From Meandrina meandrites (Eukaryota; Cnidaria; Anthozoa; Scleractinia; Meandrinidae), in the NCBI GenBank assembly GCA_963693305.1, contig OY855914.1:8510001-8574000 (forward strand): a DNA stretch of 64,000 nucleotides, in the 5' to 3' direction. A program made the position numbers and the translations under genes. Positions within the stretch are counted from its first letter, which is position 1. Each line of letters opens with the position of its first letter. The notes below the pieces were generated by a model. That model had not been told where the DNA came from, did no database searches, and saw nothing but the letters and a program-made list of their open reading frames with translations. Below, in pieces: positions 10,551 to 21,320 of the stretch.

Positions 10551-10932
10551 TTTGTTTTAAGTCACATCCGAAAAGACTAAAATGAAATAAATCCTAATCT
10601 GAATAAAAGCTGTTTTAATGTGATTGCCAAAAAAGACTTAATTCTGAATCTACTCGTAAGTTATATTGTTAGCAGATATAATTAGAATCTGTATTACAAA
10701 CAAATCCTATTCAGAGATTGAAACAATTTTCACTTGAGTATCGCAAGTCATTAGATCATCACTAGCTACACCCATTGTATTTTGTCAGGATTGTAATAAC
10801 AGTTAGCCGGTACACATTTTACACTCCTGGGTAGAGAGACGAGCTGTAAGAGTAAAGTGCTCTGGACATAAACACAATAAAGACTCCAGTCAGTGCATTA
10901 ATGCGTTGAACATTAGTCACTGCACCTCCCCA

Positions 10933-11237
10933 TTAAATATTGTAAAGAACACAACAATTACCATCAAAGTAGCAAAATTGTTCTGCCAAGTCTTGGCGCT
11001 GTACAAGTTTATGTCTTAATGCATCACACAAAGCCTGGTAAGTCGCGGCAGAACCTTGTTCTTGCTTCCAATGCCATAACATGTGGAATCCCTTTTCACT
11101 CAGCTGGTCATGTAACCGATGGATTTCTTGTAGCTTTGGTTCCTTGACATGAAGGCGACGTCCAAGCTTGATCCATTTTTCGGCAATTTCAGCTCCCAAA
11201 TCTTCTAGCTCATCATCTGTGGGTGTGCCTTGTTCAA
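10933..11237 (-). CDS. Gene A exon 9: Death domain and stop
   Basis: The exon starts after the acceptor ...TTTGTAG at 11238 in phase 1 and ends at TAA (10933-10935). It encodes ~100 residues. The first ~80 fit a Death domain: LGAEIAEKWIKLGRRL on helices 1-2, then a leucine-rich core, MLWHWKQEQGS before helix 5, and ALRHKLVQRQDLAEQ at the end. Death domains are six-helix adaptors that recruit signalling partners through homotypic contacts in the cytosol. It is the last module of the ROCO-GT protein; the paralogue has an OTU domain in this slot. The final ~14 residues (FDGNCCVLYNI) lie outside the fold. Confidence 0.85.
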
Positions 11238-13151
11238 CTACAAAGAGAAAAATCATACACTGACAATTTAAGGCATGCAAGAACACGATGTAACAGGCCC
11301 TCCTCAAAAGAAAAGATCACTACAGAAATGTGAGCTAAACTTCAACATATTGAAATGGCGCAGTACCAAAAAGTTAATGTTAATATAGTTTACAAATTTG
11401 TGTCACAACTGACAACGTCTTGGGCTGCAATGAATACGTGCCTCTTACAGTCAAAGAACTTGATGTGTAATACAAGATTAAACCTGCTGTATTAGATGCT
11501 GTAATAAACACGTGTGGTAGAAGAAGAAAACCACGGAACCTAAGTCCCTCATCATGAATAGGAGAGACAGCCTTTGCAAGGAGAGAACAGACCTGATGAT
11601 AGAGGTAAAGTAGAACCCAGACTCATCTCCAGAAGAACTCACTTACAATCAACGAGCCAACAACCAGTTTCACATTACATTTCTTTTTATTAATATTCGT
11701 ATTTGAATTCAGGTATTATTTTTCTTGTTTTCATGTCAAGTGTTTTAACATGGCTACATACAACAGCTCGTTCAAAACACAGGAGAACTAGGCTTGTGAA
11801 CCCTTTAAGCCCCAATATCCACATACAAATTCTCCTGACTGATTTCAATACATTTTCTTATAGCACTAGTTGGGAGAATTTGCTTAAAGACTAAAAGCAA
11901 TTTCCCTTTGCTGATCACTTTCTTAATTCTCATAACGTTTTTTTCTGCCGTCAATCATCTTAGCGGACCTCTCGGGAAACAGAAGTTCACATCAACTGCA
12001 TGGGTCAAAAGGTCATGTCTGTCGGTTGTGATTGGTGAATTTCGATCCCTTTATTTAGTTTGTTTCTGTTTTGCAAGGTTCGTTGTCTGTTGCCATAATT
12101 ATGATTGATAGAAGCGAAAAACACAAAACTTAGTTGGGGTTCGAGCTTCAGAGTTTGTGTGCTATTGAAAGGCACAATAAAACGTACTAGAAAGCTTGTA
12201 TACCAATAGCCTCCCATGTAGAAGCTCTTTGGTCACGTGACGAGCCCGAAGAGGGTCTGCCCAGGAGGCTAGTATACAAACAGATGTTTAAACTGCTACC
12301 AGATTCATACCTTCAGAAGTGTCTTGGCAGACCTGTACAGCGCCCTCGCTACAGTACTTGGAATAATGGACACCCCAATCCACCCCAATCCCCCCCTGCC
12401 CACACGCAACAACAACGGTAACCTGCCTGAATACTTTGGGAATTACTTTATGTTCTGGAGAAAATCCTGAACTAGTTTAGAGAAAGTTGGCTTGATGAAC
12501 CACCAAATGCTCACATCAATCAGTTACAAGAATTAATATTCAGATCATGGGACTGAAAAGACACTGTTGGGTTATGTCAAGGGTGGGAGGGGCACGTCAA
12601 CACACATGCTGATAAGCCTACTGCCTTCTACCCAGTAGATGTTGTTCTACAAAATATAGAGAATCAGCAGAGAAATGCACATAAACAACCTTATACCCTC
12701 AGGTTTTTCAACACTCCCCTAACTCTGATTTTGGAATCATTATGTGTGACTTAACTCATCACCAGTACACGAGGTTGGGATAGGTTGAACTGGGAGACTC
12801 TAGCACAGGAAAGGAGGTATCCATGGAAACCCAGCGAGCTGCCACCACCAGGCACTGTCACGCTGAACCAGTCAGTGGAATACTAAACCAACCAATATTT
12901 ACCTAACCCAAATGCCTCGAAGGGAGTGGAGTGAGCAAAAGGCTCCAGAATGCACTGCAAGCTAAGCAAACTAAGGGCAAAGCAAATGATCCATTGCAGA
13001 TAATGTTCTTTTTAGCGTGTCAATATCAGCCTGATATTTACTATACTTGATTCTGCTGTCAAAGCAATCTTAGTTTCTTTAAAATAATGAAGACCTGTTA
13101 TGTATTTTTTGGAGAAGCACTGCTATGTTAAATGTCATCAGGCATGCTTAC
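11238..13151 (-). other. Gene A intron 8, A-specific cassette sequence
   Basis: No further exon is visible. The part from about 10,560 to 12,960, which includes the Death exon, has no counterpart in gene B, where OTU exons lie instead. From about 12,960 the intron again matches B (54,165 onward; shared CTGTCAAAGCAATCTTA). Confidence 0.6.
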
Positions 13152-13217
13152 CTGAGGGCAGGAGAGCCTCACTTCTCATCTGTTTGGTCACAGACTCTAC
13201 AGAAACTCTACATTGAT
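13152..13217 (-). CDS. Gene A exon 8: 22-residue linker
   Basis: A 66-nt exon with acceptor CACAG| and donor |GTAAGC, phase 1 on both sides. It reads (D)QCRVSVESVTKQMRSEALL and ends on a split codon. It connects the glycosyltransferase to the C-terminal module. The counterpart in gene B (54338-54403) has the same length and phase and nearly identical sequence, which strongly supports it as a real exon despite its size. No domain is recognised. Confidence 0.85.
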
Positions 13218-13734
13218 CTGTGGTGATGAAAAAAAGGAATTAACAAGCTTTAATAGATTTTAATCATTTTCACGAAATGACATCAACAAGAGTATGGGAT
13301 ACCATTCTATTTGTCTAAGCCAGAGCATTTTATACTGCAAATATTAATATCAAACAATCATTACAAACGCAAAGTATTGTAGAATTCTACAAAAGCTAAA
13401 GTAATCCTTCTGGTCCTCTAGTGTAGCAGTTGCTATTCTTTTTTGGCTTAAAGGCATTGTTTCTCTTGCTTGTTTTATTTTTGTCTTGAAGGGCAGGGAG
13501 CCAATCATGTGAGACCTTGTGAGAGCCTCTGCCTGACCCCAAACTTAAAAGCACTTAGGTACAAAATAGTTTTAGGATTCTTGATAAGTTATAATTTGAA
13601 AAGAAGCATTCGGCATATACACAGAGATTCAAAATCATCGAATCACATACAAGGCAGGGCATAGTTATTTTTGGAGCTTTACGGTAATATAATGTTTAGG
13701 GGACTGGTCTCATCCCCTCCCTTCTTCTTTGAAA

Positions 13735-13979
13735 TACAGTAGAACCCCTATTAAGCAGCCACCCTCAGGCAAATACCAACTGCAGGCCGCTTAACAGAGG
13801 TTGGCCGCTTTATACGGAATCACATGAAGATGACAATAAACCTGTGTCTGAATAATTTATCAGCCGTCACTTTCATTTTTACAGCATTTTAGTGACAGTA
13901 GTTTCGGGACTTCAGTAACTGGCTGCTTAATAGGGGGTGGCCGCTTAATGGGTGGCCACTTAATAGGGGTTCACCTGTA
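13735..13979. mobile_element. TA-CAGT MITE, internally deleted copy
   Basis: Ends are TACAGTAGAACCCCTATTAA at the left and the imperfect complement (AATAGGGGTTCACCTGTA) at the right, with TA at both outer borders. The family looks Tc1/mariner- or pogo-like. An orthologous, longer copy lies at the same intron position of gene B (54919-55569), so this insertion predates the A/B duplication. A third copy is at 52979-53345. Confidence 0.75.
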
Positions 13980-14054
13980 GAAGCCCATAGTTTATTTCCA
14001 GCAGGTTTTGACATTAACTATAATAAAAATATAACAATCAAGTGAAAGTCTTAC

Positions 14055-15288
14055 CATGAACCAAATTACACATCATTTTAACAAGGGATTCACATTGCTT
14101 CCCCCAGCTGTAGTTCTCTTCATAACATGTCCGCAGCCTTTGAATCTCTTGAAGTCGTTCTGCTCTGTCTCTCAGACGGACAGCTCTGATTGCTTTGGCC
14201 CACTCTTTAGGGTCAGCAGAATCCACCACAAGTGGTTTGCCTAATGGTAAAATACGCAGTGCATCTCCAAAACCCGAGTTACCACTCACAAGAATCGGAA
14301 GACCAGCAGACAAGGCCTCAAGTGCAGTCAGTCCAAATCCCTCCGTCCTGGATGGCATGATGGCCACATCAGCCTCGCAAAACAACTCTTTCAATCTCTC
14401 TTTACTTTGCACAAACTTTCGGACAATCAACTGATCTTTAGAGATTCCACTCTTCAGCAAGTTGTCTGCAACCTCCTCCTGCTTCCCATCAGGTGCGCCG
14501 ACAAAGATCAGACGATAAGATCTGTCTTTCAGTTCAACTATTGCTTTGGCAGCGATGTCATATCCTTTGAGACTGAAGTCTTCAGGATCACCACGGCCAA
14601 AGGTCAACACCTTAAACTCATCACTCTCGTTTGTTGCTTGTCTTACATCTGAAAATTCACTGAATGTGCCTGGAGTCAACTGGATTACCTCTTGGTGCTT
14701 CTCGCCTGAACGTAGGTATGAAGAGTAGGCCTTCCTCAACTTTGGCCCAACTGCCACAACAAGATTTGCCATTTTACACAAGTCTACTTCAGTTCTATTC
14801 TTCTCTTCACCTTTGGAAATGGCTTTGGGATAGTCTTTGTGCATTCCAAGATCTTCAGGTGCAGTGTGCACTACTTGCACCCACTTACAACTGTGTGACT
14901 CTCTAATGACTTGGGCTTGTTTACCAAGCTTTCCTCCATGACCCAGCACAATATCAATGGCAAGGTCTCTTGGAGGAAAGCTTAACCAGTCGAGGGGGTC
15001 ATTGTAGCCTGGACGTCTCTCTGCTTCTCTAATGGCAACATTGTGGCTTCTAGCAGCTCTCTTCTCTTCTTCAGAGCACGCAGACTGTGGGACTAGGAGA
15101 GTGACTTCTACTTGCTTGTGTTTGGCCAATAATGTGGCAAGCTGTCTGTTTATAGTTGACAAGCCCCCCATAGATGAACTCCACTCACTGGCCAAGAGAG
15201 TTACTCTTAATGCTGTATCAGACCTCCCTGGTCCACCTTGTGCTGGTATGCCTTGAGATGTGTCAATGACTGTGGAAGGAGACAAATC
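14055..15288 (-). CDS. Gene A exon 7: GT4-type glycosyltransferase domain
   Basis: A 1,234-nt exon (acceptor GTTGCAG|, donor |GTAAGA) encoding ~411 residues with a GT-B, family-4-like fold. The N-lobe starts with LLASEWSSSMGGLSTINRQL, the usual glycine-rich first loop. The C-lobe has VLTFGRGDPEDFSLKGYDIA, then RLIFVGAP for nucleotide-sugar binding, and the catalytic-region EX7E motif in PSRTEGFGLTALEALSAG. Such enzymes move a sugar from a nucleotide donor to an acceptor; the substrate is unknown. No signal peptide or membrane segment is seen, which fits a cytosolic module inside a signalling protein. The gene B counterpart is the same length. Confidence 0.9.
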
Positions 15289-15621
15289 CTGCAACAGAAA
15301 CATGACTACAATTAATTCTGAGTTTGAAATTTATGATGCAATAGGTCCCAATAGGCAAATTACTGAACTATTTTCCTGTAGCTTACAAGTGGTTATTTAC
15401 ACATCTGTTGGTAAATCATTTTATGGCAAAAGTAACAAGGTAATCAAACTAGCCAAGATTCACAACTTTCAACTGGAGATTAATAACTTAACTTGTGAGA
15501 GATTTAGCATGCTAGGTCACGTGCACCTGTAAGTAATCTTATAATAGTGAAATAGAATATTGGCCTCTTTTTTGTAAACTAGATTTTGTTACATTTTTAA
15601 TTATAATTATAAATCATGTAC
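15289..15621 (-). other. Gene A intron 6 (short ancestral form)
   Basis: A 333-bp intron without insertions. It aligns with the two ends of the 6.2-kb gene B intron (56880-56905 and 62815-63111; shared TTAGCATGCTAGGTCAC), so it serves as the empty site for the elements inserted there. Confidence 0.8.
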
Positions 15622-16422
15622 CTCACTTGTTCTCTTCAAGAACCATTTCTCAAGTCCATGGACAGTGAGTACTTTATCGGAGACCTTCCTCATACAGACC
15701 AGGGGTTGATCTTGTTTTATTTCAAGAAGGTGGAAGCACTCCTCATCAACACATGACACTTTACCATGGTTAGAACACGCTTGGCGTCCCTGGTCTGTCC
15801 CTTGATGACAGTACGGGCATACTACACACCACTCATACTGCAGTCCAGTCAGGTAAGGCAGCTCTTGTGACATAGTTTGCAAAGTTCCTTCCACAAATCC
15901 ACGTACAAGTGTAGCTAGTTCTTCTGACTTCTCGTCTGAAACCTGATGACTTTGTGTTCTTTGCCTAAGGAGGATCTTGACAAAACTCGTCTTGCAAATC
16001 AGAATGAAATCATGGATTTGTTTCCCGATAACAAACCATGCTCCATTTTGGTACAGCTTGGGTTGCCGCATGGGCCAAGTCTTACAACACCAACGAATGG
16101 ATCGCGACACAAGCTGTGAGAACAGACCATGAGGGACAAAGCCATGCACAAAGTGAAGATACAAAGGACAAAGATCAGAGTGTGATGGTTCCATTTTACA
16201 AAGCTCTTCAGGTGATGACTTGAGTTGAGCTGGCACAAAGTACTTTTCTTCAGTTGGGGAAGGTGAGAATTTTGCAATCAAACCAAAATGCTCCATCATG
16301 TCCAAGATGTCATCTTTGATAACACCTTGTTGAATGAACTTGGAGAAGACATGATCAACAAGTTGCATGCTGAGGGTACCATCTCTCTCCAGTTCCTGCC
16401 AGTACTTGGAATGAATAGGATC
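15622..16422 (-). CDS. Gene A exon 6: second half of COR and downstream region
   Basis: An 801-nt, phase 0-0 exon with acceptor TTTTCAG| and donor |GTACAT. It begins DPIHSKYWQELERDGTLS and continues through a COR-like helical part (FIQQGVIKDDILDMMEHFGL, then YFVPAQL). This leads into a cysteine-rich end (CVVCPYCHQGTDQ...CSNH...CVDEECFHL) that may bind zinc. COR follows Roc in all ROCO proteins and mediates dimerisation and GTPase control. The mate exon is at 25273-25522; the intron between them contains the 8-kb transposon. The gene B copy (63112-63912) has the same length. Confidence 0.85.
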
Positions 16423-17198
16423 CTGAAAATTAGTCAGAAAAACAATGACAATATTTGTATACAATCCCAATGAAGCTGAGTGAGATAAATTTAGTTTTAT
16501 GCAATTGAAAAAAAAAGAAGAAGAAATTAAAGTGTTATGATTTATGTTTAAGAATTTATGTTTTTCAATCTTAACATTGAAGAAATGCAAATCCCTTCTA
16601 ATAATTACAGCAAAGAGGCCAAAAGTGAGACCACTTCGTGTATGTTCTTCATTCCTTTTTGATTGGATTAAATATGAATGAAAGAATGTGAATAAATTAA
16701 AAGAGGTCACACTTCTGGGCTCCTTGCTGTAACATATCTTCATTATAAAAATTGGACAATGCAATTTCAGAATATTTGGTGACATGATATCAGATCTAGA
16801 CAAACACAACTCTGTCACTACAGCATTTTTGCAGCAAAATAGATTGTACCCATGCTTTTAGCCAGGATTCGAAATTTGACCATCCACCTATTGATATGGG
16901 ACATGAGCCCCACCCCACTAGGGGATGACATGCCCCCCCCACCCACCCCCCCCCCCCCCCCAAAAAAAAATGAAAATTTGAAGGGTCTTCCAAGGTGCAC
17001 GTTCTGTAATTTTAAGTCAATAAATGATCATATTTCAGACTTGAATGTTAAATGTGTCATTTTCATTGCGTTAAACCACCTCCATGCTTGTCTTTTATTT
17101 CCAACATTTGTCTGACATTGATGTTGGAGGTAATCTGGGGAAAGGTGGAGACTGGGAATGAGTAAAGTTTTGCAGTTCTTTGTGTAGCCACAAACCTA
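16423..17198 (-). other. Gene A intron 5, part left of the transposon
   Basis: Non-coding. A C-rich then A-rich homopolymer tract lies at 16927-16970. No exon recognised. Confidence 0.6.
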
Positions 17199-17214
17199 CG
17201 GTGGCCCATAACTG

Positions 17215-17636
17215 TCACGGCAAAATCATTTTGGGCACGGCAAAATCAGTTTCATCACGGCAAAATCAATTTCATCACGGCTAAATCAATTTCACTACGG
17301 CAAAATCAATTTCATCACGGCAAAATCAATTTTACTCACGGCAAAATCAATTTCGCTCACGGCAAAATCAATTTCGCTCACGGCAAAATCAATTTCGCTC
17401 ACGGCAAAATCAATTTCGCTCACGGCAAAATCAATTTTACTCACGGCAAAATCAATTTCGCTCACGGCAAAATCAATTTGACTCACTGCAAAATCAATTT
17501 CGCTCACGGCAAAATCAATTTGACTCACGGCAAAATCATTTTCACTCGCGGCAAAATCAATTCTACTTACGGCAAAATCAATTCTACTCGCGACAAAATC
17601 TTTTTCACTCGCGGCAAAATCTTTTTAACTTACTCA
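17215..17636. repeat. Subterminal 21-bp repeat array, left (~20 units)
   Basis: The consensus unit is CACGGCAAAATCAATTTCGCT with small variations (20-21 bp), in one orientation. It ends 5 bp before the ATG of the zinc-ribbon exon. Such subterminal arrays commonly bind transposase; the position also makes it the 5' leader or promoter region. The 7-residue repeat frames through it are by-products. Confidence 0.95.
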
Positions 17637-17640
17637 CGTG

Positions 17641-17779
17641 ATGATGGCTCGCAAAGTTTCATGGGAGTCAATCCAACATGGCGGAGCTGTGTTCACTCGT
17701 GATCGTGTGAGGATGTTTTGCTCAAACTGTGGCACTAGTGTCCCTGCAACAGCACGTTTTTGCGTGCAGTGTGGACAAG
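17641..17779 (+). CDS. HECT gene exon 1: zinc-ribbon, TIR-encoded
   Basis: A 139-nt exon with tandem ATG ATG start and donor |GTAAGCC, phase 1. It encodes ~46 residues beginning MMARKVSWESIQHGG and holding a CxxC-CxxC zinc ribbon, CSNCGTSVPATARFCVQCG. It joins in frame to the exon at 19287: the split codon G|TT gives Val, followed by VEKPVNQAQ. An identical exon in the right TIR starts the transposase gene. Role is inferred: DNA or protein targeting of both element proteins to the same site. Confidence 0.85.
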
Positions 17780-19286
17780 GTAAGCCATAGCTTTTTATAA
17801 CGAGAATGTATTTAAATGCACATGATCTAGATTTTTTTTGCATTTTTTGTTTTTGTTTGCAACTGACGCTAGCCCACGTGCATGATCACTCTGAGCATAG
17901 TTGATAATTGGAAATGGTTATGAAGCCCGGCAAAGTTCTTTGTTATAGGTTTTTGTTCGCTACTTCGGGGGTTGACAGTGCACAATACATGATGAAATAC
18001 AATAGGTGGTTATGTGTGTTCATGCAAGTAACCAATAAAAACATTGCGATTATGTAACTCATGCATAGTGTATGAGCACAAAACATGGACTTTCCAGCCT
18101 CATTGTTGGCCTCTTTGTTTGCTCCTTTGTTGATGTTTGCCGTGCTTCATAGCCATTACCCTCTATTAACTATGCTCTAAGACATAAACTTGGAGTAGCT
18201 CAATCAAGAAAAGTCACATAACAAGCCACAAGACCCTTCCCTTGTGTTATTCAATTGAATGTTATGTTTTGGTCATTTTATAGTTATAACTACAATACCA
18301 GCCTAATGTGTTTGTATGTATTTTGCATTTGATTGAAGCCGCGTGTGTGGAAAGGTCGCATATGCTATAAACAATATTAAACAATAACTTAAATTTTCCT
18401 GGTCAAAGTTCGTATAATACAGCACAGATGATATAGCCATCTTTGTTTAAAGTACTTCACAAGGAATCAACATACACTAAAATTTATAATAACCAGGGTG
18501 CATTTCTCAAACCTCCCTTTGCTATTAAAGGGACTGTGTCATGGCTGAGTTAAATTTATTTTTTAGGTTTTGCGAAGTACTTGTTATGAAACTTAATGCT
18601 TGCAAACAAATTAATTCTGTGGATCTAAATGATGAAACCATATCTTCATTGCAACCAAATGTGTTTCCTGGTCGTTATAATTCAAAGTCTCAAGCAAACG
18701 ACTAACTTTGAAAGCCCATAAACTACAGGGTTGATTGTGCCAATCAAGCAGCTTTACTGGGCTGTGGTGGTCATTTTTGTAGCTTCACTACAAGGATCAT
18801 CCCTCTGTAGCTCAAATGTGTAATACACTGTACATGTCAAGTCAAGTCTTTGTTAAGGCTTGCTGGCTCATCATGCTGATGCTTATCTCTAGTTTCTGCA
18901 TGTTGAAGTGACTACAGCTACAGTAGAATTTCTATTTCCTCATCAATAGGATACCAGTTTATCACAGAGTTAACCCTAGCAATTTGTTACCCCAAGTGTA
19001 GTGTATATGTATCTGGGCGATTGGAGACACTATGAGAGTCAAATAATAGGCCATTTTACAGTTGTCTGCTCAGTGAATGGTATTAAGGCTCTTATAAAAA
19101 GGGGGTTTAATTTGCAAATTTTAGCTTAACAGGTTCTTTAATGTTAGGTTCTTACTCACGGGTTTTTACTGTATCACATGTTCCCATAAGTTCTTCACAC
19201 AGTCAAGGAAAACAGATCCTACTTACTTGTCACAACAGAAGTCATAGAGCTTTGTGTAATGGAATTATTATGAAATCTATTTTCAG
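17780..19286 (+). other. HECT gene intron 1 with orphan acceptor
   Basis: The first ~0.5 kb belongs to the TIR and includes an acceptor copied from the transposase gene (AG at 18284-18285). Splicing there would read ~7 codons (VITTIPA) and stop. The rest is unique, AT-rich and non-coding up to the true acceptor ATTTTCAG at 19286. Confidence 0.65.
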
Positions 19287-21202
19287 TTGTTGAGAAACCT
19301 GTTAATCAAGCTCAGTGCAGCAGCACAGAATCAATCAGTATAAAGTCTTTTGCTGATTTTCAGAAAAGTAAGGGAAAGGAGTGGAAGGAGAGAGTGTCTA
19401 AGAAAAACAAGAGTGCTAAAGGAAAGAGAGATGACAAGAAGGGAGCGAATGACGAAATGGAAGTTATAATATTTATTGGCCTGGTGGAGTGGAATGAAAG
19501 TAATGAATGTCTTAAAAGGAAACATGGAAAACGCATGGCATTGAAAGTGAAGAAAGATGACCCACCGGCTGTTCTGCTACAGAAAGCTCTTGACAAGTGG
19601 AAGGCATACTTCAGCAATTGTTATGACAATCAAGAAGATTACGTTCTGCTTTTAGAAGATTATAAGGAGGCCATGTTCTTGCCTGGCTCAACAAAGGAAT
19701 TTTTTACATTAGACCGCTACCGAGAAGAGCTTGGTAAAGATTTTAAACGCATCACATTGTTCCTTTGTACACTTTCTGATTTCAGAATGTCAGAAGGTGG
19801 AGTCACCGGCGATGGAGAAAAGTCTAAAGGCCAGTTGTGGGATGAATTCATTGATCTTCCCAATGCAGTCGACCCAGTTGAAAGCGATGCTAACAATCTA
19901 CCTGGAAGCAGTAAGAATGACGATAAAGTAGTTGTCAACGTAGATGTACAGGACCAGGACCATGGCCATGGTATTGCAGGTGGACTACAAAGTCAAGAGT
20001 TGCAAATACAAGATGACTTTGAAATTGCCCAAGCGATTCAAGCTAGTCTTGATAATGGTATGCAGGGCAGCAATCTTGAAGAAATTCCAGTCAAAGAAGC
20101 AGGGGACAATTTAATAACTTATAGTGACTACACATCTGTTGTACAATCTCTTGAGAAGAACGTCATTACTCCTGAACAGTTCTTTCTTGTTGTCAGGCGG
20201 GGAATCCCATTTCAGCGAGCGATCTCCTTGTGGCAACGTGAGAGCAAGCGGAAGTCTCCAACGAATCTAGTCAGGGTTAAATATCTTGGAGAAGATGGCA
20301 TCGATTCTGGTGCCTTAGCAAGGGAGTTCTTCTCGGACACTATTACACAAATAGGCAGCATCTTGTTTCCCGGAGGAACCCCAGTCGAATCCACGCTTTT
20401 TGTCCGAAACGAAACCTTCAGAACAGCAGGAGAAATCGTTGCCACGAGCCTGGCCCAAAACGGCCCACCTCCCAACTTTCTCGACGCTGTGGCATTTGAT
20501 TCACTGATAAACTTGGACATGGACATAAGAGCTCTTTCACCTGACAAACATCTTACCTCTGAAGAGAAGAAACTGTTTGACGCCATTAGAGAAGATGTCG
20601 GTAAACACCAAGACTATATCATAGAGCACGGTTACACAGGAGTAATAAATGAAGAACATATTGACGACATCCTGGGATCAGTCTTGGTCAGTATTTGGCA
20701 TAAAAGAGTTCTCTGCCTAAAGGAGTTTAGGCAAGGAATGGATCTTTATGGACTTGCAAGTATCCTTTCACACAGTCCAGATGCCTGCAAACCATTGTTC
20801 GTCAAAGGGCATATAAGTGATGTTGATGCCAACTATTTGGCTGGAGCACTTAATCCACAATACTCACCTGAAGGCTCCTCAAAAAGACTCGTGGAGGAGA
20901 AGGTTGTGGATCACTTCCAGGATTTTCTTCTCAGCCTAGAAGACGAGAACATCACAGGCTATTCCGCCCCCATAGCGTGGAATTACGCTGAAGATAGCCA
21001 GCTTCAGGACAGAGCAGAGTTCCCAGGAGAGTCATCTGAAATTGAAAAATTTCACTCCCCTGAACTGACTGCTTCAGGAGTCATGGGCTGGCTGACTGGC
21101 CAGCGACACAGAGAGATGAATGGGAAAAAAGTACAGATAACCGTAAATTTCGATCACGATTGCAAGATCCGCGCCCCTAATCACACCGTATGTTTTCCAT
21201 AA
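19287..21202 (+). CDS. HECT gene exon 2: UIM and HECT E3 ubiquitin-ligase, frameshifted near the end
   Basis: It starts after TTTTCAG| in phase 1. With exon 1 it gives ~684 residues to the in-frame stop at 21200. Features: a lysine-rich start, a UIM-like helix (DDFEIAQAIQASLDNG at ~20035), and a HECT N-lobe from ~20215 (LVRVKYLGEDGIDSGALARE, then an FRQGMDLYGLASIL region), then ITVNFDHDC and HTVCFP before TAA. HECT ligases take ubiquitin on a C-lobe cysteine and pass it to substrates; this one resembles the G2E3-like group. The C-lobe cysteine is now in another frame (21203-21320), so the product as read should be inactive. The host copy may be a pseudogene or carry a sequence error. Confidence 0.85.
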
Positions 21203-21320
21203 TGTTGGTGCCTGTGGTATGGAAATTACTCTTCCCATTGCACACATGAGCAACTATGAGGATTTCAGACAAGTGTTCATGTTGGCTTACTGCAAAGGTC
21301 AAGCCTTTGCAAAACCATAA
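21196..21320 (+). pseudogene. Displaced HECT C-lobe with the catalytic cysteine
   Basis: In the +1 frame the sequence reads NVGACGMEITLPIAHMSNYE to a stop at 21318-21320. This matches the end of HECT domains, with the active-site Cys in GACGMEITLP. One base fewer in the TTTT run at about 21192-21195 would join it to the upstream frame. The rest of the C-lobe is intact, so the break looks young or artefactual. Confidence 0.8.

Larger units (their letters stand above)
17199..18295 (+). repeat. Left terminal inverted repeat (~1.1 kb)
   Basis: Order from the outside: terminal ~16 bp, a 21-bp repeat array, start codon and zinc-ribbon exon 1, donor GTAAGC at 17780, a ~0.5-kb intron part, and an acceptor ...TTTTATAG| at 18286 followed by ~9-10 nt that match the transposase exon 2. 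The inverted partner is 24099-25194. Confidence 0.95.

Noticed and set aside
11908..12217. Small frames in gene A intron 8 as a missing OTU exon
   Set aside because: No NCMFYAL-like or HYVSL-like motif occurs in any frame between 11.3 and 13.1 kb.
14056..15256. Plus-strand frames opposite the GT exon (also 55647-56497)
   Set aside because: Conserved between A and B only because the true minus-strand exon is conserved.
16796..17115. Gly-rich and Pro-rich frames near 16.9 kb
   Set aside because: Produced by the C-run/A-run homopolymer tract at 16927-16970.
17295..17528. Frames with a repeated 7-residue unit (QIDFAVSE and KINFAHG types), here and at 24692-25096
   Set aside because: They are created by the 21-bp subterminal repeat (21 nt = 7 codons, open in several frames), not by a structural protein.
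17215..17636. Regularly repeated units as a possible CRISPR array
   Set aside because: Units are contiguous with no unique spacers, occur as inverted partners at transposon ends, and the DNA is eukaryotic.
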